Origin: Chitinophaga tropicalis
GTDB taxonomy: Bacteria > Bacteroidota > Bacteroidia > Chitinophagales > Chitinophagaceae
DNA length: 64,000 nucleotides
Assembly: GCF_009758205.1 (NCBI RefSeq)
Contig: NZ_WRXN01000007.1
Span: 1 to 64,000 of the forward strand
Direction: 5' to 3'
Shown: positions 31,162-41,100 of the stretch, piece after piece
How positions within the stretch are numbered: the stretch's first letter is position 1
How the letters are laid out: each line of letters starts with the position of its first letter
Notes under the pieces: model-generated
Told to the model about the DNA's origin: nothing
The model's database searches: none
What the model saw: the letters and a program-made list of their open reading frames with translations, nothing else
Translations under genes and position numbers: made by a program

Positions 31162-32943
31162 TTACCTGCCGCTCAGCACTTTGAACTCCGTTCTGCGGTT
31201 GCGGGCACGGCCTTCAGGACTGTCAGATCCATCCGGATGGGTATTGGGCGCAATAGGGCGGGTAGCCGCATACCCTTTGGATTGCAGTCTTGCAGCGTCA
31301 ATGCCTTTGCTTAACAGGTAGTCAACACAACTCCTGGCGCGGGCTTCAGAAAGTTTCTGGTTCAGCTCATCAGCGCCTTTACTGTCTGTATGGGCGCTCA
31401 GTTCTATTACAATGGCAGGATGTTGCTGCAGCATTGCTACCAGCTTGTCCAGCGCATCGTAGGAGGCTGGTAATAGTGTGGCCATGTTGAAATCGTAGTA
31501 AACATTATCCAGTACCATAGGCACATCTGCAGGAGGAGGAACGGTGGCCACTACAGGCACTTCCGGTTTAGGAGCAGGCGGTGGTGGAGGTGGTACTGTT
31601 TTTCTGAGGGAAAAGAGTTCCAGGCAGCAGGTTGCTTCACGGTCAGACGAGAGCCATACTGTTTCCAGGATGTTCTCTTTACTTCCCCTGCTGCTGAAAT
31701 AGATATCATCTTTTACAGAGTTGACAGGATAACCGAAGTTCTCAGGTGTGGTCCAGGCGCCGGCGCTGTCTTTACTGTAGAAGAAATCATATCCGCCCAT
31801 ACCTACGCGGCCGTCTGTAGAGAATACCAGTACTCCGGAAGCCGCGTGATAGTAAGGCGCCTGTTCGTTCCAGGCTGTATTCAGTACGGGGCCCAGGTTC
31901 TTTGTGAAGAAAGGTGTTCCTTCTGCATTCAGTTCGGCCACCCAGAGGTCAAATCCCCCTTGGCCGCCGGGGCGGTCGCTGGCATATAAAAGTTGTTTTC
32001 CATCGGGCGTTACAAAGGGCTGTTGTGCGCTGTAACCCGCTACGTTCACAATGGTATCCAGTAATACAGGCTCACTCCAGCTCTCTCCTGTTTTGCGGCT
32101 GCTGTAGATCACAGAGCGTTTTTTTCCATCTGTGATGCTCCAGCGGGTGAGGAAAAGTGTATTACCATCCGGTGATAATGCGATCACCCCCTGCTCTGTT
32201 TCTTTCGGCTGCGGCAGTAAAAAACGGCGGATAGAGTCGGGAGTGCCGTTGTTGAATGCAGCGCCATATATCCTGTTGGTGTATATGTGATTTTTGGGAG
32301 CGCTGTTATCGGGACGGGTGGAGGTAAACAGCAATACGCTGTCTCCCTGCCATACCGGCGCGTAGTTGGCCCCTTCGGTATTCAGTGTTGCCGGTGCTTT
32401 CTCTACGGTGTAAAGAGAAAGATCGGGACGGTGCAGCTGGCTGAGGATGAAACGGAGGTTCTGTAATTCACGGTGAGCAGTTTCCCTGTAAGTGTCCTGC
32501 GTTGTATAGAATTCCAGGAAGTAGTTGAATGCTTTTTCTGCCAGTTCATGTCTGCTTAAAGCGCGTAATGCCACTGCGTAATGATAAGCTGCCAGCGGAT
32601 AAGCAGATTTATCAAACTCCATTGCTTCTGCATACCAGGGCACGGCCTTGCTATAGTCGTTCAGCAGCCGGTAACTTTCTGCCAGCCGGTAAATAGCCTG
32701 CTGTTCGGTGCTTACAGCTGCCTGTGATTTCTTTGATGCCTGTACAGCGGTGTAAGGTTTATATACCGCGTGGCTGACAATGGTCCTGGAACCTGCCAGG
32801 TATTTTTCGTAGTACTGTGTTGCAGAGCTGTAATCTGCTTTTTTGTAGTAGAAGTCAGCAGCCTTGAGATAGTCATATGCAAACTGTGCTTTGCTGATGA
32901 CTGTTACAGAAACCAATGCTGCTGTCAGAATAATATGTTTCAT
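31162..32943 (-). CDS. OmpA-family protein with TPR and PD40 repeats (PorE-like)
   Basis: A periplasmic protein of 593 aa associated with T9SS loci. Domains in order: Sec signal (1-19); TPR-like helices (about 22-165, AFAYDYLKAADFYYKKADYSSATQYYEKYL); WD40/PD40 beta-propeller repeats (about 185-440, LSPDGNTLFLTRW, VTPDGKQLLYASDRPGGQGGFDLWVAEL, STDGRVGMGGYDFFYS); a Pro-rich linker (about 450-475); OmpA domain (about 478-590) with YYDFNMATLLPAS, IELSAHTDSKG and RARNRRTEFKV. This order matches PorE, which links the secretion complex to peptidoglycan. It lies between the two PorP genes. Confidence 0.9.
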   Translation of the reverse strand: MKHIILTAALVSVTVISKAQFAYDYLKAADFYYKKADYSSATQYYEKYLAGSRTIVSHAVYKPYTAVQASKKSQAAVSTEQQAIYRLAESYRLLNDYSKAVPWYAEAMEFDKSAYPLAAYHYAVALRALSRHELAEKAFNYFLEFYTTQDTYRETAHRELQNLRFILSQLHRPDLSLYTVEKAPATLNTEGANYAPVWQGDSVLLFTSTRPDNSAPKNHIYTNRIYGAAFNNGTPDSIRRFLLPQPKETEQGVIALSPDGNTLFLTRWSITDGKKRSVIYSSRKTGESWSEPVLLDTIVNVAGYSAQQPFVTPDGKQLLYASDRPGGQGGFDLWVAELNAEGTPFFTKNLGPVLNTAWNEQAPYYHAASGVLVFSTDGRVGMGGYDFFYSKDSAGAWTTPENFGYPVNSVKDDIYFSSRGSKENILETVWLSSDREATCCLELFSLRKTVPPPPPPAPKPEVPVVATVPPPADVPMVLDNVYYDFNMATLLPASYDALDKLVAMLQQHPAIVIELSAHTDSKGADELNQKLSEARARSCVDYLLSKGIDAARLQSKGYAATRPIAPNTHPDGSDSPEGRARNRRTEFKVLSGR

Positions 32944-32979
32944 GATTTTGTGTTGATACGTGATGGATGATAGATCATG

Positions 32980-33984
32980 TTACAGTCTGGGGCAAACAAA
33001 CTCCACTTCCTTAGCTTTGAATATTTTCCTGCCTATGTAGACAAGAGATATTTCAAAGCTGTTGGAACCTCTTGCCATTTTACTCAGCTCAGAGGTATTG
33101 ATATCATAGCTGACGCCCATGGTGAAATTCTTATAGGTAAAGCCGGCATGTGTGGAGACAGCATCTTTCAACCTGTAGTTTACGCCCAGCAGGAAATCTG
33201 TAACGGGGGTCACATACATTTGTCCGTAAGCGCCCAGCATTTTTTCTTCTGCATTTCCCTGGCGCAGGTAGAGGATGTTGGGGGTGATGCTCAATACGTC
33301 TGTCACTGCCAGTTTCACGCCTGCATGGCCGGTAAAGCGCATGGGGAAGCGCGCGTCTCCGCTGGCGCTGAACTGGTCTGTTGGACGTGTGAGGTGGGAC
33401 ACGGAGAAGCCGCCGAAGATGTTATACTTTTTACCTGGTTCTGCATCATAATACAATACCCCGGCACCTGCATCGAATGAAGTGGAAGAAGTTCTGGCAA
33501 AGCCATCGCCGCTGGGAGTGCCCGGATTGTAGCCTGTAATAGGGTTCCACTGGTCGCCGAAGGTTAACTTGGAAGCGTCGAATTTGCGCTGGATCAGGCC
33601 AAACTGTAAACCAAATACGATACGATGGTTTTCCAGCTCACCGAAACGCACGCCTGTATAGGAGGCGCTGCCATATGCCGTTGTGTAGTTATAACCACCA
33701 TCTCCTGCCTTCTGGTTCAGGGCGCTTACACCGAAGTTGAACTGTTTGCCGGTAGTAAAATCGGCAGCTACACCATAGGTGGTGAAGGGATCGCTGATGT
33801 TACCCCATTGGTTACGGTAGATGGCAGATACGCGGTAGTTGCCGTCAAATGCGCCTGTCAGGGCAGGATTGAGCCAGGAAGGGTACACATAGTACTGTGA
33901 AAAGTGCGGGTCTGTCTGCGCTTTCAGGGCATTACCTGAAAGTACCAGCAGTGATGCCAGGATGATAGTAAGTTTATTTCTCAT
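32980..33984 (-). CDS. PorP/SprF-family type IX secretion protein (1)
   Basis: An outer-membrane barrel of about 334 aa. The start used is the ATG at 33982-33984, which gives a compact Sec signal (KLTIILASLLVLSGNALKAQ); an ATG six codons upstream is possible. The family block TDPHFSQYYVYPSWLNPALTGAFDGNYRVSAIYRNQWGNI is intact. Also seen are GVSALNQKAGDGGYN and LLGVNYRLKDAVSTHAGFTY strands. It follows the 1388-aa adhesin gene by 21 bases, the arrangement seen for SprF and its dedicated type-B cargo. It is clearly distinct from the second PorP at 30099-31130. Confidence 0.93.
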   Translation of the reverse strand: MRNKLTIILASLLVLSGNALKAQTDPHFSQYYVYPSWLNPALTGAFDGNYRVSAIYRNQWGNISDPFTTYGVAADFTTGKQFNFGVSALNQKAGDGGYNYTTAYGSASYTGVRFGELENHRIVFGLQFGLIQRKFDASKLTFGDQWNPITGYNPGTPSGDGFARTSSTSFDAGAGVLYYDAEPGKKYNIFGGFSVSHLTRPTDQFSASGDARFPMRFTGHAGVKLAVTDVLSITPNILYLRQGNAEEKMLGAYGQMYVTPVTDFLLGVNYRLKDAVSTHAGFTYKNFTMGVSYDINTSELSKMARGSNSFEISLVYIGRKIFKAKEVEFVCPRL

Positions 33985-34005
33985 TGCTGTAAGTATTTGC
34001 ATGAT

Positions 34006-37000
34006 TTATTGTAAAATGACCACGTAGCCGGTTAAGGGGGCAAATCCGTTCTTCAGTTTTATGATGTAGTAGTAGGTAGCCACCGGCAGTAAACGGCCTT
34101 TATAAGTGCCATCCCAGGGCGTTTCATAGCCATTGGAATAATATACCTGCTGCCCGTACCTGTTAAAGACCTCTATTGTGCAGCCGGGATAATCTGCCAG
34201 GTTGGTGATGACCCAGCGGTCATTGATCTGATCTCCATTGGGAGAAAAGGCATTGGGCACTTTGACGGGTTTGAGCACTTTCACTGTCACCTGGTCTGAT
34301 GCGGTGCAGCTACCCTGCCCTATGGCCGTCAGTGTATATACCTGGTCTTCCATTGCCACCAGTGAAGGATGAAGCGCTGTGGGATCAGAGAGGCCGGTTT
34401 CAGGCGTCCATCTGAAAGACAGCACTGTAGAATCGTTGGCGGTTGAATTAAAAGTGATCATTGCAGACTGAGGAACGACAAAGGAAGGGCCGGCATCAAT
34501 AACAGGCTGCAGGTATACTACTACCTTGCTGTTGTATGGTGTAGATATACAACCTGCGCCGTTCACTACTGTCAGTTGCACGTTATATTCACCCGGATCC
34601 GGATAGCGCTTTACGGGGTTGCGGGAGGTAGCTGTACTACCGTCGCCGAAGCTCCATGCCCATGAAACGATATTGTTATTAGCATCCTGGCTCTGATCTG
34701 TGAACGAATTATCTGCGCCCTGGCAGAGCGTATCCGGCCATACTGCGAAGCTGGCTACGGGTTGATTGAAGAAGGCGTCCAGTAGTTTTTCTTTGCTGGC
34801 GCTGCAACCGAATGGCGATGTAGCTGTCAGGGTTACGGTATAAGGACCTGCCTGACGGTAGTAATGTACCGGTGATGCTGTGCTTTCGGTAAGTCCGTCA
34901 CCGAACGTCCATTGCCAGTTCAAAGTGCTGTTATCTCCTATTGCAGAAAGATTGGTGAATGCCGCTTTTCCTTCCGGCATACATACGCTTTGCGGCAATG
35001 TAAAATCTGTTACAGGCAACGGATGCACAGCAACTGTATGCATGGCAGAGTCACTGATGCACCCGTTGTCACTTACTGCTACCAGTTTCACAGTATAGGT
35101 TTTCCAAACAGCGAAAGATTTATTGAAGGCAGCGTTAGTTGTATGAGTTTCATTGGTGCCATCCCCGAAATACCATTTCCAGGAGGTGATGTTGCCGGTG
35201 GTGATGGAAGACTGGTCAGTGATAGTCACCATTTCCCCGAGACAAACATTCTCTGTTGCCGCAAAACCGGCCAATGGTTTGGGGTGTACTGTTATAGAGG
35301 ACTGTATGGAATCAATACAGCCATTCTGTGTGGTAAAAACATACCAGATGGCATGTGTGCCCGGGCCTGCGCTTAACGGGTTAAAAACACCTGCTTCAGA
35401 AGTACCCGGACCTTTATATTTTCCAGTGCCTGTTACACCGTTTGTTACGCTGGCCTTTGCTACGGAAATGATGCGTTTATCATTCACGCATACGGCCGGC
35501 AAAACAGCGTAATCGAGACGTGGTTTCAGGTTGAAGGTGGCGTTTATAGTTGTGTCTTTTGTGCAGCCCTGGCTGGTTGTTACGCTGTAATGGATGGTAT
35601 AGTTACCGAAAGTGCTGTAGGTATGTTGCGGGTCAGGCAATGCAGATGTATTGGGGTTAGCCGGTGTAGCGTTGGCATCTCCGAAATCCCATGCGTAGGT
35701 AGCCAGGGTTTGTGCGTCGGGGACAGTAGTATTGCTCATGAACTGTACAATACCGTCCACGGCTATGCAACCTGTCGGATATGACAGTCCCAGTACAGGT
35801 TTGGCGTTTACCTTTATTTCCTGTTTTACAGTATCGCTGATACATACGTCGCTGATCTTTACCACGTGTGCGATAGTGTAAGTACCGTATTTGTTATAAT
35901 GGGCTGTCTGCCCGTCGTTTTTCTCAATTGAAAGCGAGGTATCGTTTCCAAAGTTCCAGTACCATGTTTTCAATGGTGCAGCACCACCAAAGGTTGCCTG
36001 ATCTGTAATGGCCACGGCGCCTCCTTCACACAATGCATCTGGCACGGCTGTGAAGTTGGCCACCGGCGGCGCATACACGTTCAGAACAAATGCAGTATCT
36101 GCAATACATCCTTCTCTGGTGATCACATTGAGGGTGACATTATGCTGTCCAACAGGCAGCTGCCTGTTGACCAACTGTCCATTTTCCTGCTGAGCGCCCG
36201 GGAAGGTCCATTTCCAGCGGTCTACTTTATAACCGTTGCCGCTGGTATCTCCTTTTAAATGGATGGGATCCAGTGTGCAACCGGTAAAGTCGACAGACAG
36301 GTTGGGATTAGGTTTCTTACGCACGTTTACAGAGATCTTCACCTCTTCTGTGTGATCGCATTTTTCAATGCCGGGATGTGTATTAATGATAGGGATAGTA
36401 TAATCTCCTGTATTGGCAAAGAGGTATGTACCCGGCAGGGTATACTTGTAATAGGGCACGCCATTTACCATTTCCTGACCGGAGGGTACCGGTGCGGTCA
36501 TTGTCACATTTGCATTGGGTGTGATCTGGGTACCCAGCTGGCTGATGTTCCAGACCATTTGTGTTGGCTGGTAGGCAAGATAAACAGACAGCTCTACCGG
36601 TGTGCGGGTACAGGTAAATTCGTTCCTGGAAGAGGAAGTATCCTGTTCATTGTGGATAGCTCCTATTACGTTCAGGTTGTTGATGAGCGTGCCGGCGTTA
36701 TAGCCGTAGCTTTCAGCGCCTCCCAGCCCGTAGGTGATAGCTGTAAAGGCAGAATCGCTTTGCACGAGACATTGTGTTCTTGCGGCCGTCCATCGTTTCA
36801 CGACAACGGAATAACCTGCCAGGTTGGGATGGGCATAGGCAGATGTCCATGCGTTGTTCTGACCGTCTATTTTCAGTGAGCTCAGTCCGTTTGTTGGTAT
36901 GATCAGTGTCAGGTAGTTTGTAAGGATGGATTCTACCGTGTTCCTGAAGAAGCCTATTCTTTTGATGGATTGTTCTACCGGGCTGAGATACATCATTTCA

Positions 37001-38172
37001 GGGTCACCGTCGCCGTTGGTGTTGGGGCATGCGCCGGCTGATGACATGAACTGGCCTACGAGTATAGGTTTGTCTGATTCTATATAGTCTGCCGTATTGC
37101 TTTCAAATTCATAATAAGCGTTGTCTATCAGATTGAGCAGCTGCCTGCCGTTACGTTTTACAATAGTAGCGGGATCTTTTACTACTATCCTGTAGGGATT
37201 GGTCATCAGGCTGGTGGCCTGCGCCGCGTTGGAAGTAGGCGCTGTCAGGTAACGTTTGCCCCATGCCTGGGAGGGGAATACCTGTTGCATGTTATTATCT
37301 CCGCTGCTACCAAAGTTTCCCGCGCAGCTGGTAGTAGTACGGCTGCTGCCTGAGAATACCGCTATGGGGTAACAGGTGCCGGCGCTGTTGGCAACAGACC
37401 TGACGGTAGTGCCGGTCAGCACTCTGCCCTGGCCGCCACCTAAAGATTCGCCTATCAGCTGATAGATCTCTCCTTTGTTCAGTGTAGCCGTGAAGGGTAC
37501 TTTAGCAGGGCGGCCGTTACGGCTTACAACGGACGGGGTGATCTCTATTACTGTATTATTCTCTTTCGCTACAACGTACATCCAGGAGAAGCAATCATCG
37601 TCATAGCTCTGCTGGCTGTTCAGCGATACGTAATAATATCCCCATGTTTCTTCCGGCATCAGCATGGTAGCGCCGGAGGATGTTTGTCCGTAGATATGCG
37701 CATATGCGACGATGGGCACATTACTGTGAATGTGTATACCTTTTCTCTGGAAGAGCCCTTCACCTCCTGTACCGCCAAACCCGGGAGGTACGGAATACAG
37801 CCTGGCGTCAAAAGCGCCTGATTTGGGAATAAGGTCTGATGCTATTACTGTATTGGCGGCGATGTTGTAGGTCCTTGTCCATGCAGTACCGTCTATAGTT
37901 ACTGTAACGGTAGCCGGTTCTTCTGCGCTCAGGTACAGGATCATTTCCTGGTTGTTCTGTCTTCCGGGTTCCATGAACTGGTGATGCCCGTATCCTACCC
38001 AGAAGTCTGTACCCTTGTTTGATAAGTTCTGAGCGTATGTGTACAAGCCTGGCAGCAGGAGCAGGAAGAGCAGCTGCAGGCTGCGCAGCACCCGCCTGCC
38101 AGTGCCCCCGCCATGCGGCGGAGAGCAGTAGCAAGCAAATATTTGATTGATAGATGATATCCGTTTCTCCAT
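34006..38172 (-). CDS. T9SS type-B (CHU_C) surface adhesin with IgGFc-like and PKD domains, 1388 aa
   Basis: A large secreted surface protein. An unusually long n-region precedes the signal helix (SLQLLFLLLLPGLYTYAQ, to about residue 48). Next is an IgGFc-binding-type domain (about 50-500; KGTDFWVGYGHHQFM, ANTVIASDLIPKSGAFDARLY, YYYVSLNSQQSYDDD), then a run of PKD repeats (about 630-1220) recognisable by WYWNFGND, YAWDFGDA, WKWYFGDGT, WQWTFGDGL and WAWSFGDGS, and finally a gliding-motility-associated C-terminal domain (about 1305-1388; VPNAFSPNGDQINDRWVI, EVFNRYGQQVYYSNGYETPWDGTYKG). That last domain is the type-B sorting signal for T9SS. Its IgGFc-type domain is homologous to one in the giant protein just upstream. 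Confidence 0.92.
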   Translation of the reverse strand: MEKRISSINQIFACYCSPPHGGGTGRRVLRSLQLLFLLLLPGLYTYAQNLSNKGTDFWVGYGHHQFMEPGRQNNQEMILYLSAEEPATVTVTIDGTAWTRTYNIAANTVIASDLIPKSGAFDARLYSVPPGFGGTGGEGLFQRKGIHIHSNVPIVAYAHIYGQTSSGATMLMPEETWGYYYVSLNSQQSYDDDCFSWMYVVAKENNTVIEITPSVVSRNGRPAKVPFTATLNKGEIYQLIGESLGGGQGRVLTGTTVRSVANSAGTCYPIAVFSGSSRTTTSCAGNFGSSGDNNMQQVFPSQAWGKRYLTAPTSNAAQATSLMTNPYRIVVKDPATIVKRNGRQLLNLIDNAYYEFESNTADYIESDKPILVGQFMSSAGACPNTNGDGDPEMMYLSPVEQSIKRIGFFRNTVESILTNYLTLIIPTNGLSSLKIDGQNNAWTSAYAHPNLAGYSVVVKRWTAARTQCLVQSDSAFTAITYGLGGAESYGYNAGTLINNLNVIGAIHNEQDTSSSRNEFTCTRTPVELSVYLAYQPTQMVWNISQLGTQITPNANVTMTAPVPSGQEMVNGVPYYKYTLPGTYLFANTGDYTIPIINTHPGIEKCDHTEEVKISVNVRKKPNPNLSVDFTGCTLDPIHLKGDTSGNGYKVDRWKWTFPGAQQENGQLVNRQLPVGQHNVTLNVITREGCIADTAFVLNVYAPPVANFTAVPDALCEGGAVAITDQATFGGAAPLKTWYWNFGNDTSLSIEKNDGQTAHYNKYGTYTIAHVVKISDVCISDTVKQEIKVNAKPVLGLSYPTGCIAVDGIVQFMSNTTVPDAQTLATYAWDFGDANATPANPNTSALPDPQHTYSTFGNYTIHYSVTTSQGCTKDTTINATFNLKPRLDYAVLPAVCVNDKRIISVAKASVTNGVTGTGKYKGPGTSEAGVFNPLSAGPGTHAIWYVFTTQNGCIDSIQSSITVHPKPLAGFAATENVCLGEMVTITDQSSITTGNITSWKWYFGDGTNETHTTNAAFNKSFAVWKTYTVKLVAVSDNGCISDSAMHTVAVHPLPVTDFTLPQSVCMPEGKAAFTNLSAIGDNSTLNWQWTFGDGLTESTASPVHYYRQAGPYTVTLTATSPFGCSASKEKLLDAFFNQPVASFAVWPDTLCQGADNSFTDQSQDANNNIVSWAWSFGDGSTATSRNPVKRYPDPGEYNVQLTVVNGAGCISTPYNSKVVVYLQPVIDAGPSFVVPQSAMITFNSTANDSTVLSFRWTPETGLSDPTALHPSLVAMEDQVYTLTAIGQGSCTASDQVTVKVLKPVKVPNAFSPNGDQINDRWVITNLADYPGCTIEVFNRYGQQVYYSNGYETPWDGTYKGRLLPVATYYYIIKLKNGFAPLTGYVVILQ

Positions 38173-38188
38173 AAAAACCAGTTTTTGT

Positions 38189-41100
38189 TTACCTCAGCAG
38201 GTTAATGGTCCCCTTACGTTCAACCGAAGTACCATCAGCCAGTTTCAGTTTACAGATGTAGATGTATACGCCGGAAGGCTGAGCTTTACCCTGGTAGCTG
38301 CCATCCCATCCGCGGCTCTGGCTGTTTGATTCGAATATTTTCTGGCCCCACTGGCTGAATACCATCAGGTGTACTTCCCTCACGACGGCTCCGTATACCT
38401 GGAACATGTCATTGAGGCCGTCGCCATTCGGGGTAAATCCTGAAGGGATGTAAACGCCGTCCGGTAAAGTTTTGCCGGTAGCAGCTTCAGATACTTTATC
38501 CTCGCAACCGGTAGCTTTTACCAGCAGGGTAACTGTTTGCTGTGGTTTCAGTCCTGTAAGCAGATGTTCAAGTCCCTGTTCACCTGAGGATGGTAATGTC
38601 CAGGTAGTGCCATTGTCTGTCGATACCAGGTAACCTGTAGCTCCGGAGATAGCTTTCCAGCTGAAGCGGAGCAGGTCAACACCGATCGAGTCTACCGTTA
38701 CTACCGGAGCTGCCAGTTGCGGCAGTACCAGTAATGTGGCCGGTGCGCGTCTGAGACCTGCACAATCTCCTTTCACTGTTTCCACGTAGTATACGGCAGG
38801 GCTTGCGGCGTCTTTTATTTCAAGGGTTGCGCCGGTATGCAGCAATGCGCCTCCTGTTTCAGCATTGTACCAGTTGTAGACAGTGTTGGCGTCTGCATCT
38901 TTTACTGTAAATGTGACGTCTGTATGTATGCATACGGTCAGGGTATCTGTGGTGAGGCTGGCAACACCAGGTTCATTTACCACTACTGTTTTGGAGGTGT
39001 CTCCGGTGCAACCATCTTTTGTGATGACCTGCAGTTTTTCTTCGTAGGTACCAGCGGCAGCGTATTGTTTTGTAATATTCCTTGTGCTGGCTGTAGTACC
39101 GTCTCCAAAACTCCATTTCCAGTTAGTGATGGCGGCATTGTTCTCTGTGGTAGCGGTGCCGTTGAAGATGGCCACGTCACTGATACAGCCGCTGTAGTTG
39201 ACAGCGAAATCGACAAAGGGCGCAGCTATCACTTTTACCGGCAGGTAGGTCTCTATGCTGTTATCGCAGCTGCCTATTTCAGGATGTGTTACTTTAACCG
39301 GTATGATGTAGCTGCCGGGTTGAGTGAATGTATAATCTGTTTTCAGTTCAAAGCTGTACCAGGTGTTGCCGTCTACCTGTACAGTATCTGCCGGAGCAGG
39401 GTTTGTTTCAGTAACATCTGCATTAGGCGACAGGTTGTTTACCTGGCTAAGTTCCCATGTGAGAGATGTTGGTATGAGCGGCAGCAGGGCAGTAAGGCGG
39501 AACGGTGTTCCTGCGCAGGTGTATGTATTCTTATTACCGCTGGTGTTATTGGTATTGGTAAAGGCAGGTTGTATGCTCAGGTTCCTGATCTGCATACCTG
39601 CGTTATAACCGTAGCTCACATCACTGCCCAGACCGTAAGCAATGGCTGTGAAGGCAGAATCGCTCTGTATGGTGCTGAGCCCTTCTGTGTTGGCCAGCAG
39701 TTTTGTTACGATGGTATAACCAGCTTTGTACGGATGATTATAGGTATAGCTGAAAATATTGCTGTTGTCTATCAGCAAGGAGGACAGACCCTGTGTAGGA
39801 ATGGTCAGCGTTACATAATTAGCTGTTATGGACGATTTATTATTCCTTACGAAAATGGTCTTTTTAGTACGTTGTTCCAGGGCGCTGAGGTAGATCATTT
39901 CTCCGTCGCCATTGGTAGGATCTCCACAGGAACCGCTGTAAGAGAAGTATTGTGCCACGGCAACAGGTTTATCTGCTTCAATAAAGCCTGCCGCTTTGCT
40001 TTCAAAGTCATAGTAACTGTTGTTCTTCAGGCCCTGCAGTGGTATGCCGTTCAGTAATACTACTGTAGCCGGGTCTTTTACTATTACGCGGTACCTGTTC
40101 ATCATCAGCCTTACGGGATCGCTTACGGAAGAAGCAGTTGCGGTAAAGTATTGTTTACCCCATGTCTGTACCGGCAGGTTCTGTTGTACGAGGTTATCTC
40201 CCTGGCTGCCGGACACTGTTCCGTTGCTGTTGCTGCAGCCTACTACTGTGGCGCTGCTACCGGAGAAGACACCTACAGGATAGCATTTACCGGAGGTATT
40301 CTGTATGGAGCGTATCACACTACCTGACAGGTCATATCCTTCATTGGCGGTCTTCATGGCGCCCATTACCTGGTAGGTTTCTCCTTTGTTGAGCTTTACG
40401 GTAAACGGTACTCCAGCAGCACGGCCACCTACGGTAGGTTGTACTGGTGTTATCTCTACAACTGTGTTGTCATTATCTGCCACTACATAGAACCAGGAGT
40501 AGCTGATGCCATCGGCATACTGGCGGTCTGTCATTGCACGGTATTCATAACCATAAGTGCCTACAGGCATCAGGAGTGCTGCGCCTGATGTAAGGCTTCT
40601 GTACTGGTGGGCGTAGGCAGCTATAGGAGCGTCACTCACAATGCTGATGCCATGTGTACTAAGTCCTTCCTGCATCATACGGGCATCGCTCAGGCCTGTT
40701 TTTGGTATGATGTCTGACGTAACAACGGTGTTGGCAGCTACTGCATATTCCCTCATCCAGGAGGTGCCGTTGATCTTCACTATTACATTAGCGGCCTGTG
40801 TTCCTGCTGCCAGGTAAAGCACCATTGTCTGGGAGTTATCTGTATTAAACGCCCTGTGATGGCTGTAGCCTGTCCAGAAGCGGGTACCCATACTGGAAGT
40901 ATCTGCTGCTGTGGGCAGAGTGGGCGCATCAGGCAGGGTGCCCTGTAATCCTGTGAACTTATCGATGTACTGTAATGCACTGTCTGCGATGATATTGGCT
41001 CTTACATCTACCGTACTGTTATCGTTCACCAGCCATGTATCAGCAGCATTTGTCCTGCCCAGGCGTATCTTTTCTTCTTTGCTGATAAAGCCCTGCCATG

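Noticed and set aside
38837..40057. Long open frame of about 406 codons on the plus strand inside the giant adhesin
   Set aside because: Cysteine- and valine-rich translation without domains or ribosome binding site; the opposite frame encodes clear IgGFc-type, PKD and CHU_C domains. It is an antisense shadow.
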